Assembly (NCBI GenBank): GCA_011390315.1
Contig: JAABSQ010000609.1
Span: forward strand, 1-38,559
Origin: Desulfobacteraceae bacterium
Lineage (GTDB): Bacteria > Desulfobacterota > Desulfobacteria > Desulfobacterales > Desulfococcaceae
Length of the DNA stretch: 38,559 bases
Direction of reading: 5' to 3'
Of the stretch, positions 9,652 to 18,308 are shown one piece after another. Position numbers and translations under genes: made by a program. The first letter of the stretch is position 1, and each line of letters opens with the position of its first letter. The notes beneath the pieces were generated by a model. That model made no database searches. It saw only the letters and a program-made list of their open reading frames with translations, and was not told the origin of the DNA.

Positions 9652-9774
9652 GCCGAACAGGCCTTGATCATCGTTTCGGCCAATGGATGCCGCGGAGTGG
9701 AAGCGACCAACCAATGCGCCCCGAAGGGGCGCGGGCAGGTGAATGGCCGAAACGATGATCAAGGCCGCCGAACA
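9652..9774. mobile_element. MITE-like element: 107 bp (9660-9766) with 23-bp perfect TIRs, flanked by 8-bp direct repeats GCCGAACA
   Basis: Left TIR GGCCTTGATCATCGTTTCGGCCA (9660-9682); right TIR TGGCCGAAACGATGATCAAGGCC (9744-9766) is its exact reverse complement. GCCGAACA occurs at 9652-9659 and 9767-9774. Internal hairpin GCGCCCCgaaGGGGCGC at 9716-9732. Confidence 0.8.
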
Positions 9775-9858
9775 AGACTGCACATGCGGTTTGCCCGGGG
9801 TTCACCGCGGGGTTGAATTCGCAGATGACCGATATTTGAAGACCCGGAGTGTGACGCT

Positions 9859-10239
9859 ATGGAAATACAAAACGATGAATTGGATCGGGTGACGATCCTG
9901 TTGGCTTCATTTTATCTGCTGAGCTTTCTCATCAGCCCGATCCTGCTGATCTGGTCCCTCAACACCCTGTTTAAGACCGGCATCGCCCTGACCCTCAAGA
10001 ACTGGCTGGCCGGGCTTGTATTGATGGGAATCATCAAGTTCCTGCTGAGGGGTAAGGAACGGGTCCGGGAGATGTACGAGGATTACTACGGGGAAGATGA
10101 GGAAGAGGATGAGGAAGACCCCGAGTGGGATTACGGATACGATTTTCCCGAGACGGACAAGAACCGTCGCAAAGCCAAGTTGATCCTCTACCAGAATCCC
10201 AAGAACAGCCACAAGTCCCCGCCGGAAGAGAAATCCTGA
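9859..10239 (+). CDS. Small membrane protein of unknown function with an acidic C-terminal segment
   Basis: Two hydrophobic stretches (ILLASFYLLSFLISPILLIWSLNTLF; NWLAGLVLMGIIKFLL) followed by YYGEDEEEDEEDPE. Confidence 0.65.
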   Translation: MEIQNDELDRVTILLASFYLLSFLISPILLIWSLNTLFKTGIALTLKNWLAGLVLMGIIKFLLRGKERVREMYEDYYGEDEEEDEEDPEWDYGYDFPETDKNRRKAKLILYQNPKNSHKSPPEEKS

Positions 10240-10241
10240 GG

Positions 10242-11015
10242 ATGGCCGAGGCATTGACAGCCCATGCGGCCGGGGCCCGGTGCCGCCGGTGCGGCATCTG
10301 CTGCCGAAAAGGGGGGCCGGGGCTGCATCTGGAAGACAGGGCACTGGTGGAAACGGGCCGCATTCCCCTGGAACAACTCTATACGATTCGGGCCGGGGAA
10401 ACGGTCTATGACAATGTTCAGGAAAAGCTTCATCGGACTTCCCGGGACATCATCAAGATCAAAAGCCGACCGGACCGGTCCGAATGCGTTTGGATGAATC
10501 CTGCGGGAAACGGTTGCGACCACTATGACGACCGGCCCCTGGAGTGCCGGGTGCTGGATTGCCGGGATACGCATGAAATCGAGGCGGTCTATGCCCGAAA
10601 ACGGCTGGTCCGGGAGAACCTGGTAGGGGAGATCCAAGGATTGTGGAACCTGATCCGCGACCACCAGGACCGGTGCGATCCGCGACAGGTGGAACTTCGC
10701 ATTCGGGCGGTCGATCGGTCGCTTCCATCCTCCCCGAAATCAAACCGGAATGATCCATCCGGTTTACATTCCCGTTCCGATTCATCCTTCGGGGATTCCG
10801 AGTCGATGGCCGAATTGAACCTGATCCTGCAATACGATCTGCATCTCAGGGAAGTCCTCACGGAAGATGGCCGTGTGCATCCGGATCGGTTGGAATTTCT
10901 TCTGGGCCGCCCATTGTATAAAATACTTCGGCCGTCGGGCATCGATATCCGTCTGAAAAACGGGCGTCTGTTTTGGATGACGACAAGCCGGAAGGGGGAA
11001 GAACCGCCGTGTTGA
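10242..11015 (+). CDS. YkgJ family cysteine cluster protein
   Basis: CRRCGICCRKGGPGLHLEDRAL ... CVWMNPAGNGCDHYDDRPLECRVLDC. Start at ATG 10242, immediately after the upstream stop. Confidence 0.8.
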   Translation: MAEALTAHAAGARCRRCGICCRKGGPGLHLEDRALVETGRIPLEQLYTIRAGETVYDNVQEKLHRTSRDIIKIKSRPDRSECVWMNPAGNGCDHYDDRPLECRVLDCRDTHEIEAVYARKRLVRENLVGEIQGLWNLIRDHQDRCDPRQVELRIRAVDRSLPSSPKSNRNDPSGLHSRSDSSFGDSESMAELNLILQYDLHLREVLTEDGRVHPDRLEFLLGRPLYKILRPSGIDIRLKNGRLFWMTTSRKGEEPPC

Positions 11016-11911
11016 ATCTGCATCGACTGATTGCCGATCCGTTCGTGAAAAAACTGTCTGCGCTCTACCGGGAAACCTATGGACCGGCGGCGCCCCGATA
11101 CGCCTCCATGATCGAGTGGTCCGGCCATTTCGCCCTGGAGACCATCGCCGATTCCGACGCCCTCTATCACAATGTGGAGCATACCGTCATGGTCACCCTG
11201 GCCGGGCAGGAGATCCTTCGGGGAAAGCACCGAATGGAAGGGGGCGTCACCCCGGATGACTGGCTTCATTTCCTGATGGCCCTGCTGTGCCACGACATCG
11301 GCTACGTAAAGGGCATCTGCGGGTCCGACCGGGACGGCCGCTATGCCACCGGTATCCAAGACAAGACGGTGGCGCTCGGTCCCGAATCCACCTGCGCCGC
11401 CCTGGCGCCCTACCATGTGGATCGAAGCAAACGGTTTGTTATCGAGCGGTTGGGTGAAAACATGCTCTTGAAGGAACTGGATGTGGACCGGTTGATCACC
11501 TATATTGAAATGACCCGGTTTCCGATCCCCAAGGAGGACGGTTATGAAGACACCCGCGGCTACCCGGGGCTGCTGCGGGCCGCGGATCTGATCGGTCAGT
11601 TCGGCGACCCCGGATATCTTCGCAAAATCCCCGCGCTGTTTTATGAATTCGAAGAAAACGGCGGCAACCGGGCCGCCGGTTACGCCAACCCCGGGGACAT
11701 GCGACAGCGCTACGCCGGCTTTTATTGGCAGGCGGTGAGCCCCTATATTCAGGATGCCCTGGGCTATCTTCAGGTTACCCGGGAGGGCAAAGAATGGATC
11801 GCCAATCTTCAGGCTCATGTTCTCACCGTCGAACATGAACAGAAGCAGGAAATACCCGACGCCAAAACGCCGGATATCAATATGCCGGATATCAATATGA
11901 TTGACGAATGA
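11009..11911 (+). CDS. HD-like / cyclic-nucleotide phosphodiesterase-type metal-dependent phosphohydrolase
   Basis: LYHNVEHTVMV ... LMALLCHDIGYVKG (HNxxH...HD arrangement). GTG at 11009 with SD-like GAAGGGGG, overlapping the upstream stop codon. Confidence 0.75.
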   Translation: MLNLHRLIADPFVKKLSALYRETYGPAAPRYASMIEWSGHFALETIADSDALYHNVEHTVMVTLAGQEILRGKHRMEGGVTPDDWLHFLMALLCHDIGYVKGICGSDRDGRYATGIQDKTVALGPESTCAALAPYHVDRSKRFVIERLGENMLLKELDVDRLITYIEMTRFPIPKEDGYEDTRGYPGLLRAADLIGQFGDPGYLRKIPALFYEFEENGGNRAAGYANPGDMRQRYAGFYWQAVSPYIQDALGYLQVTREGKEWIANLQAHVLTVEHEQKQEIPDAKTPDINMPDINMIDE

Positions 11912-11930
11912 AAATGATTGACGAATGAAA
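11870..11930. repeat. Two adjacent tandem duplications at a gene 3' end
   Basis: CCGGATATCAATATG x2 (11870-11899) and ATGATTGACGAATGAAA x2 (11897-11930). Confidence 0.9.
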
Positions 11931-11946
11931 AAGGGAGGACTGTGAG

Positions 11947-12723
11947 ATGGAATTTGAAGCGGTGAATGTGGAAATGGAAGGCGCCGTCGGGTTTATCACC
12001 CTCAACCGTCCGGACCAGTACAATACCTTCAGCACCCCCCTGGCCCGGGAACTCAATGAAGCCCTGGTTCAGTTGGACCGGGATGAGGCGGTCCGGGTGG
12101 TGGTGGTCAAAGGCGCCGGCAAGGTCTTTTCCACGGGAATCGATTTAAGTGAATTTCCGGAGAAGAAACCGGAGGAGTTCAAACCCTGGATTTCCCTGAT
12201 GGATCAGATGCATAAAACCATCGCCGATATGGGCAAACCGGTGGTGGCCATGGCCCACCGGTATGCGGTGGCCAACGGCGCCGGTCTGCTTTTTGCCGCC
12301 GATTTTGCGATCGTATCCGAAGACACCCGGATCGGCACCACCGCCATCAACCTGGGGCTGCTCTGTACCGGGCCGATCATTCCGGTTTCCTATGGATTGG
12401 GCAAAAAGAAAGGTCTTGAAATGCTCCTGGCCGGAGACATGATCGATGCGCAGGAAGCCGAGCGGCTGGGCCTGGTCAACAAGGTGGTGCCGGCGGAGAA
12501 CCTGGAGGCCGAAACCCGGGCTTTTGCGGAAAAACTGGCCCAAAAGAGCCCGGTGGCCATGGCCATGGGCAAGCGGTTTTACTACCGCATGCTGGATATG
12601 GATTTCGACCGGCGCCTGGAGTACGGCAGCGAGGTCTTTTCCGAGTTGTGCATCACCGAAGACGCCCGGGAAGGGGTGGCGTCTTTTTTTGAAAAACGAA
12701 AACCGAAGTGGAAGGGAAAATAA
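11947..12723 (+). CDS. Enoyl-CoA hydratase/isomerase family protein
   Basis: GFITLNRPDQYNTFSTPLARELNEAL ... VKGAGKVFSTGIDLSEF ... VAMAHRYAVANGAGLLFAADFAIVSEDTRIGTTAINLGL; crotonase-fold signatures. Confidence 0.92.
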   Translation: MEFEAVNVEMEGAVGFITLNRPDQYNTFSTPLARELNEALVQLDRDEAVRVVVVKGAGKVFSTGIDLSEFPEKKPEEFKPWISLMDQMHKTIADMGKPVVAMAHRYAVANGAGLLFAADFAIVSEDTRIGTTAINLGLLCTGPIIPVSYGLGKKKGLEMLLAGDMIDAQEAERLGLVNKVVPAENLEAETRAFAEKLAQKSPVAMAMGKRFYYRMLDMDFDRRLEYGSEVFSELCITEDAREGVASFFEKRKPKWKGK

Positions 12724-12773
12724 TCGGTCCAACCGATCACTTCCATACCGAAACCAACCGAAACGGAGGCGAT

Positions 12774-13340
12774 ATGGCGGAAATCAAGGCCAAGGTGGTA
12801 CTGAAACAGAAAGGGGAAGAGGCGTTCGTTCCCATCAAGCAGCTGATGGTGCAGCTGAACTGGACCCAGGGGGTGGACCTGGATCTGCTGGCGTTTTACA
12901 AAACCAAGGACGGCCGGGTCGGCGGGGTGTTCTCCGATCAATACCCCGGCGGCAGTCGGGGGGACCTGAACGCGTTTCCCTATATTCAGCTGGATAAAGA
13001 TGCCGGAGTGGGCGGCGCCGGCGGAGACCATGCCGAGTGCATGCGGATCACCCGCCTGGACGACATGGCCGAGGTCTTCATCTGCGCCCTCAACTACACC
13101 GATGCGGTGGCCGGACGGGAAATCTCATTTGCGGCATACGACGGGCATGTCATGCTCATGGATGATACCGGCGAATCCTTCGGGGTGCCGCTGGATGCGA
13201 CCGAAAAAGGAAATGTGATCGTGATCGCCCGGCTGGACAACACCAACCCGATCGGCGCCAAGCTGGTCAATGAGAACCGGGTGCTGGGTCTGGGGGAGTT
13301 TTTCGACACCGTTCCCGGGGCGGATGTCCTGAGCAACTGA
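12774..13340 (+). CDS. TerD/TerZ-like (tellurium resistance/stress) family protein
   Basis: MVQLNWTQGVDLDLLAFYKTKDGRVGGVFSDQ ... VFICALNYTDAVAG resembles the TerD domain pattern (W...DLDL...; aliphatic beta strands). ATG 12774 with GGAGGC upstream. Confidence 0.65.
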   Translation: MAEIKAKVVLKQKGEEAFVPIKQLMVQLNWTQGVDLDLLAFYKTKDGRVGGVFSDQYPGGSRGDLNAFPYIQLDKDAGVGGAGGDHAECMRITRLDDMAEVFICALNYTDAVAGREISFAAYDGHVMLMDDTGESFGVPLDATEKGNVIVIARLDNTNPIGAKLVNENRVLGLGEFFDTVPGADVLSN

Positions 13341-13470
13341 CATCGGGGGCTTGGACGGGGTATCGGCGCGGGCATCTTCATTCGATGTCCACCCCGGCGC
13401 CGTCTTCAAACCGAAGCACCTCGGCGCCGAACTCGGAAGGGTAGGCATCGGTTTGGGCGGAGTCAAAGAA

Positions 13471-13507
13471 GAAAACGGGCCGGAATGGAAGAACCATTCC
13501 GGCCCGT
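13471..13507 (-). terminator. Terminator hairpin downstream of the DASS transporter gene
   Basis: ACGGGCCGGAATGG (13475-13488) / CCATTCCGGCCCGT (13494-13507), 14-bp perfect stem, 5-nt loop, followed on the minus strand by TTTTCTTCTTTG. Confidence 0.65.
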
Positions 13508-13513
13508 CTGCGT

Positions 13514-15007
13514 TTATCCGCCCGCCGGAATGGTAATGGGCATGCCCATGAGCGGCCAGAGGACCGCGGCCGCAAACCCGGTGACGAGCATCAGCATGAT
13601 GCTGGCGGGGATGCCGTACAGGAAGAATTCCCCGGTGGTGAACTGCTTCGAATCATAGGCGATGGCATTGGGCGCCGCGCCCACCAGAAGCAGAAACGGC
13701 ATGCCGGCCACCACCAGCGAGGAGAAGAGGATCACCTCAGGGGCCACCCCCAGGTAAGGGGCGATCACCAGGGCCACCGGCAGCGAGATGGCGATGGCCG
13801 CCACGTTCATGATGAAGTTGGTCATCATCATGACGAAAAAGGAGATGCCCATCACGAAGACGAACCAGTTGGCTTTTTCGAACATGACCAGCCAGTTCAC
13901 CGCCAGCCATTTGGCCGCGCCGGTCTCCCACAGGCAGAAGCCGATGGACATGGCCCCGGCGAACAGCAGAATGATGTTCCAGGGGATCTCCTCGAGATCG
14001 TTGATGTCCAGAATGCCGAGAATGAAAAAGAGGATGGTGGAGATGAGAATGATGGCGGTCTTGTCGATGGCATAGAGGGCGGGGAAAAAGGAGCGCATCG
14101 ACATCACCCCGATGCAGCCGAAGATGATGACCGCGGCGACGATCTCTTTGGTGGTGACCCCCCCCTGTTCTCTCGCCAGCTGGCGGGCTTTTTCACGAAG
14201 CCCGGGGATTACCCTTTTCTCGGGCTTGCAAACCACCATGAAAAATCCCCACAACAGGAAGGTCATCAGCCATCCGACCGGAAACATATAATAGGTCAAC
14301 TCAAAAAAGGTGATATCCATATTCACCACGTCTTTGTAAAACCCGAGAGCCACAGCCCCCCGGGCCGCTCCCAGAAGGGTGACGATACTGCCGGCGCCGG
14401 CCACATAGGCCATGCCCATGAAGAGCCCCTTGCCGAATTTGGTTCTCCTGTCCCCTTCGCCGTAGAGGCTGTACACCGCCAGGAGGAGCGGATAGATGGT
14501 GGCGGCCACCGCGGTATGGGCCATGATATGGGTCAGGGCCGCGGTGACCACGAAGCAGCCGAGATAGATCATGCTGGTCTTCTCGCCCACGATGGTCAGC
14601 ATCTTATAGGCCATCCGCTTGGTGAGCCCGGTTTTGGTGAAGACCATTCCGATCACGATGGAGGCAAAAATAAACAGGACCGAGGGGTCCATGAAATCTT
14701 TGAACGCCACCTTGGCGGGCCGAATCAGAAAGAGCGCCTGAAGCACCCCGATGGTGATGCTGGTCACCCCGATGGGGACTACCTCCAACACCCACCAGGT
14801 GCCCGCCAGCAGAAAGACGGCGAGGGCGCCCTTGCCTTCCCGGGTCAGCACGAAATGTTCCCCCATCGGGTCCACGGCATCCGGCCATGAGGGGGAAAAA
14901 TAGACGACGCAAAACAGGAGTACGCCGATGCTTATAAACAGATATCTCTTCCAGTTCAGATCAATGCCCAGGTTTTCCGAGCCGGTAGTCGTGGTTTCGC
15001 TCGACAT
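13514..15007 (-). CDS. DASS/SLC13 family anion (dicarboxylate/sulfate) : sodium symporter
   Basis: 497 aa, multiple TM segments; GTWWVLEVVPIGVTSITIGVLQALFLI ... MTNFIMNVAAIAISLPVALVIA ... VGAAPNAIAYDSKQFTTGEFFLYGIPASI. Confidence 0.88.
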   Translation of the reverse strand: MSSETTTTGSENLGIDLNWKRYLFISIGVLLFCVVYFSPSWPDAVDPMGEHFVLTREGKGALAVFLLAGTWWVLEVVPIGVTSITIGVLQALFLIRPAKVAFKDFMDPSVLFIFASIVIGMVFTKTGLTKRMAYKMLTIVGEKTSMIYLGCFVVTAALTHIMAHTAVAATIYPLLLAVYSLYGEGDRRTKFGKGLFMGMAYVAGAGSIVTLLGAARGAVALGFYKDVVNMDITFFELTYYMFPVGWLMTFLLWGFFMVVCKPEKRVIPGLREKARQLAREQGGVTTKEIVAAVIIFGCIGVMSMRSFFPALYAIDKTAIILISTILFFILGILDINDLEEIPWNIILLFAGAMSIGFCLWETGAAKWLAVNWLVMFEKANWFVFVMGISFFVMMMTNFIMNVAAIAISLPVALVIAPYLGVAPEVILFSSLVVAGMPFLLLVGAAPNAIAYDSKQFTTGEFFLYGIPASIMLMLVTGFAAAVLWPLMGMPITIPAGG

Positions 15008-15048
15008 GAATTTTCTCCTCCGTTTTAGCTAATCTGTTGATTCTTGCT

Positions 15049-15615
15049 TTATCCCGGTAGTTTACATTCAGCGATTTCCTTGACCACCGCTTCAAACACG
15101 TCGGTGAGCCGAAGAATGCCGATAATTTCCCCGGTATCATGGGAGGTCACCAGAAGCGACTGGTGGCTGCCCATCACCAGTTGATGAATCCCCTCATTCA
15201 GATTGGCATCGGCCTCGATGAATTCCCCCTCTTCCGGTTTGATCATAAAGAATTCCACCTTTTTTTCGGCCACCTTTTTGCAAAGGTGGTCCAGGGGCGC
15301 GTCCCAAAGCCGCAGCTGTTCCAGCATCGATTTCTGAAAATTCCGGGAGAAGCCCATTTGAAAGGATTTTCTTCCACCGGTCAACATTTCATCATACTTG
15401 GGTTCCAGGGATCTCAGGACATCAAGCTGGCTCACCTTTCCGATGATTTTATTGTTTTCGTCGTAAATCAAAACGGCCCGATGGCGATACCGGTTTTGAT
15501 CAAACTCCTCCTGGGATTTTTCCAGGGCCAGTACCGTTTCACTGAGGGTGGCCGTTTTGGGGACCGTGGCATATTCCGACAACGGAACCATAAGGTCTTT
15601 GACAAGCAGGTTCAT
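15049..15615 (-). CDS. CBS domain-containing protein
   Basis: MNLLVKDLMVPLSEYATVPKTATLSETVLAL ... HRAVLIYDENNKIIGKVSQLDVLRSLEPKY ... SLLVTSHDTGEIIGILRLTDVFEAV; two CBS motifs. Lies 5' of the transporter on the same strand. Confidence 0.88.
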   Translation of the reverse strand: MNLLVKDLMVPLSEYATVPKTATLSETVLALEKSQEEFDQNRYRHRAVLIYDENNKIIGKVSQLDVLRSLEPKYDEMLTGGRKSFQMGFSRNFQKSMLEQLRLWDAPLDHLCKKVAEKKVEFFMIKPEEGEFIEADANLNEGIHQLVMGSHQSLLVTSHDTGEIIGILRLTDVFEAVVKEIAECKLPG

Positions 15616-15950
15616 AATCTTCCTCCGTCTTTCAGGGTTATCGTGTGGCGGATGATCTCCGCCGGTATTCCGGCAATCCGGCTTCAAATTCGTTTTAAAC
15701 CGGTTGAACGGCAATAGGTCGGGTTACTCGATTTAAACCATCATTTTTTGAGGTATCCAACCATTTGCCTGGATTTAGATAAAAAGATTTTCTGATATCA
15801 CAAGTACAGGCATGATTTCAATGGTTCAATCAGGATCATTTAAAAAAAGCGAAAAAGTCGATAATCGGTTCCGTTGATTTGGCATTTTCAATTTTGATCC
15901 TTACTGTTGGAAAGCCAATGTTTACAAATGCGCATTGAAGGAGAAAGAAA

Positions 15951-16541
15951 ATGGATACACATCGTCTGGATCGGCAATTGGCCTTCATCTTGGAAATCGA
16001 CGGATTGAAGGAGGTGGCCCGTCAATCCTATCTGCTGAGCGGAAAGCGGCGGGAAAACACGGCGGAGCACAGCTGGCATCTGGCGGTCATGGCCTCCGTT
16101 CTAACGGAATATGCCGATGCACCGGTGGATGTGGGCCGAGTCATTCGCATGGTGCTGATCCATGATATTGTTGAAATCGATGCTGGTGATACCTATTGTT
16201 ACGATGCGTATGGACATTTAGATAAGGCGGAGCGGGAAAAACGCGCCGCCGACCGCATTTTCGGGCTTCTGCCTCAGGACCAGGAGATTCAGATGCGTAC
16301 GCTGTGGGAAGAATTCGAAACCGGGAATAGCCCGGAAGCCCGGTGGGCCCGGTCTCTGGATCGTTTCATGCCGCTGCTGCACAATTTTCATACCGGCGGC
16401 AAGTCCTGGCGGGAGCACGACATAACCCGGCCTCAGGTGAGGGAGCGGATGCGGCCGCTTCAAGGCGGATCCGAAGCGCTCTGGAAGCTTGCGGAATCCA
16501 TCATCGATCAGGCGGTGGAGCGCGGGTATCTGGCCCCCTGA
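15951..16541 (+). CDS. HD domain-containing phosphohydrolase (YfbR-like 5'-nucleotidase type)
   Basis: RENTAEHSWHLAVMASVLTEYA ... RMVLIHDIVEIDAGDTY; H...HD...D motif. Confidence 0.9.
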   Translation: MDTHRLDRQLAFILEIDGLKEVARQSYLLSGKRRENTAEHSWHLAVMASVLTEYADAPVDVGRVIRMVLIHDIVEIDAGDTYCYDAYGHLDKAEREKRAADRIFGLLPQDQEIQMRTLWEEFETGNSPEARWARSLDRFMPLLHNFHTGGKSWREHDITRPQVRERMRPLQGGSEALWKLAESIIDQAVERGYLAP

Positions 16542-16568
16542 GGCCCAAATATATTATGAGGTGATATC

Positions 16569-17789
16569 ATGAACATAATGAATAAAACGACGACCGATTC
16601 GTTTGCGGATATATTGTTTCAAATGGAGTGGGAAAGCGACCACGCCCTTCACCGGGATTGCTACCGGGCCCAGAAGGTGAATATGTGGCGGGACTGTTTT
16701 CCGGAATCCATGTACCGGGAGATTCTGGATCGACCGGTGGGGACTCGAACCGATCTGAGCTTTGAACCCGGCCAGGCCCTTCCGAAATACCTGTCCCAAA
16801 AGGTTTTCAACATCAAATCCGTCCAGTTCGACCGGGATTTTCATCCTGAAATGACCATTCATCCGCGGGAAGGACGGTTCTATCCCAAAGGAATTCTCCG
16901 AGAGGTGGATCATGTCTTTCGGAACAATATCTCTCCTTTCCGATGCGGGAGAATTCACGACGGGCAAATCGAGGTGGATTTCAATCATCCCATGGCCGGA
17001 CGGGAGGTTCGCGTCCATGCGGAGATCAAACATATATGGGAAAAATTTTCGGATACCGGGGGAAGCTGCACCGATTGGATGGAAGCCGTGGCCGAAGGGC
17101 CGGGAATGCAGGTCCGGTGGCGGGACCGGCCGACCGACTTCTTCTCGGATCAGCCCTTTGTTCGCGAGGATGAAGCCTCCGACAGCCGGTTTTACCGGGA
17201 GCCCCGGCTGGTGAACCATATCGACGATACCGCGATCGGGGTGCTTTCAGCACTGTATGGGCAAATCCTGACGCCTGAATCGGAGGTGCTGGATCTGATG
17301 AGCAGTTGGACCTCCCATCTTCCCGATGATCTTGCCGTAAAGCGGGTGGTCGGGCTCGGGCTCAACGGGCCGGAACTGGCCCATAACCGGCGGCTTTCCG
17401 ATTATACGGTGCATGATCTGAATGAAAATCCGGTTCTGCCGTTTGAAGACCGGCGCTTTGATGCGGTCGTCTGCAGCATGTCCGTGGAATACCTGACCCG
17501 GCCTTTCGAGGTGTTTCAGGAGGTCCGGCGGGTGCTGAAACCGGGCGGCGTGTTTGCGGTCACCTTTTCCAATCGGTGGTTTCCGCCCAAGGTGATCCGA
17601 ATCTGGAAAGAGACCCATGAATTCGAACGGATCGGTCTGGTAATGGAGTATTTCCTGAATATGGGCGGTTTTACCGATCTCAATACCTATTCCATGAGGG
17701 GGTTGGCCCGGCCGGAAGATGATAAGTATTACTGGGAAATCCCCTATTCGGATCCGATCTACGGGGTCTGGGGGCGGAAACAAGGATAA
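16569..17789 (+). CDS. FKBP/SlyD-like N-terminal region fused to a class I SAM-dependent methyltransferase
   Basis: N-terminal GRIHDGQIEVDFNHPMAGREVRVHAEIKHI resembles the FKBP/SlyD 'D-x-N-H-P-L-A-G-x-x-L' motif. C-terminal VLDLMSSWTSHLP ... FDAVVCSMSVEYLTRPFEVFQEVRRVLKPGGVFAVTFSNRWF is a Methyltransf_11-type core. Confidence 0.85.
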   Translation: MNIMNKTTTDSFADILFQMEWESDHALHRDCYRAQKVNMWRDCFPESMYREILDRPVGTRTDLSFEPGQALPKYLSQKVFNIKSVQFDRDFHPEMTIHPREGRFYPKGILREVDHVFRNNISPFRCGRIHDGQIEVDFNHPMAGREVRVHAEIKHIWEKFSDTGGSCTDWMEAVAEGPGMQVRWRDRPTDFFSDQPFVREDEASDSRFYREPRLVNHIDDTAIGVLSALYGQILTPESEVLDLMSSWTSHLPDDLAVKRVVGLGLNGPELAHNRRLSDYTVHDLNENPVLPFEDRRFDAVVCSMSVEYLTRPFEVFQEVRRVLKPGGVFAVTFSNRWFPPKVIRIWKETHEFERIGLVMEYFLNMGGFTDLNTYSMRGLARPEDDKYYWEIPYSDPIYGVWGRKQG

Positions 17790-17857
17790 GCCAGGTTTTA
17801 GGAACCGCGTCGAAGTTTAAAGACGGAAATTCAATCGAAGTCAAAGGAGAGAATTAC

Positions 17858-18247
17858 ATGAATGAAGATCTGAACAGCTATTTCGAGAACAACAAAGGCA
17901 CCGGCATCCTGGCCACGGCCGACGGAGACGGAAAAGTCGATGCGGCGGTCTATGCCAGACCCCATTTTCTGGAAGACGGCACGGTGGCCATGATCATGCG
18001 GGATCGGCTCACCCATGCCAACATCCAGTCCAATCCCCATGCCGCCTATCTTTTCATCGAAGCGGGCCCCGGATATAAAGGAAAGCGTCTTTTTCTGACC
18101 AAGGTGCGGGAAGAAGAGGAGAGCGAACTGCTGTACGAACTCAAACGAAAAGACCGTTCCCCCCGGGAGGACGCCAAAAAAGGGGATAAATTCCTGGTGA
18201 TTTTCAAGGTCGACAAGGTCCTGCCCCTGATCGGGTCGGGGGAGTAG
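17858..18247 (+). CDS. Pyridoxamine 5'-phosphate oxidase-like FMN-binding family protein
   Basis: GTGILATADGDGKVDAAVYARPHFLEDGTVAMIMRDRLTHANIQSNPHAAYLFIEAG. Confidence 0.85.
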   Translation: MNEDLNSYFENNKGTGILATADGDGKVDAAVYARPHFLEDGTVAMIMRDRLTHANIQSNPHAAYLFIEAGPGYKGKRLFLTKVREEEESELLYELKRKDRSPREDAKKGDKFLVIFKVDKVLPLIGSGE

Positions 18248-18274
18248 TCCCGATTCGTCTGATTCGGCAATCGG

Positions 18275-18302
18275 CCGGGGGGATTCCGATGAATCCCCCC
18301 GG
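18275..18302. terminator. Strong hairpin between convergent genes, possible terminator
   Basis: CCGGGGGGATTC cgat GAATCCCCCCGG, 12-bp perfect stem, 4-nt loop, between stops at 18247 (+) and 18309 (-). No U-tract. Confidence 0.45.
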
Positions 18303-18308
18303 TCCCCC

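Noticed and set aside
9549-9758. 69-aa ORF across the inverted-repeat element
   Set aside because: Composed largely of TIR and hairpin sequence; no sign of a real protein.
10589-11836. 415-aa minus strand ORF
   Set aside because: Antisense to the YkgJ-like and HD-like genes; no motif, shadow composition.
13351-13536. 61-aa + strand ORF downstream of the TerD-like gene
   Set aside because: Spans the terminator hairpin of the convergent transporter gene; no recognisable coding signal.
15840-15870. Sigma28-like promoter TAAAAAAA...GTCGATAA
   Set aside because: Spacer is about 8 bp rather than the expected ~11 bp and the GCCGATAA box is imperfect; likely chance in AT-rich sequence.
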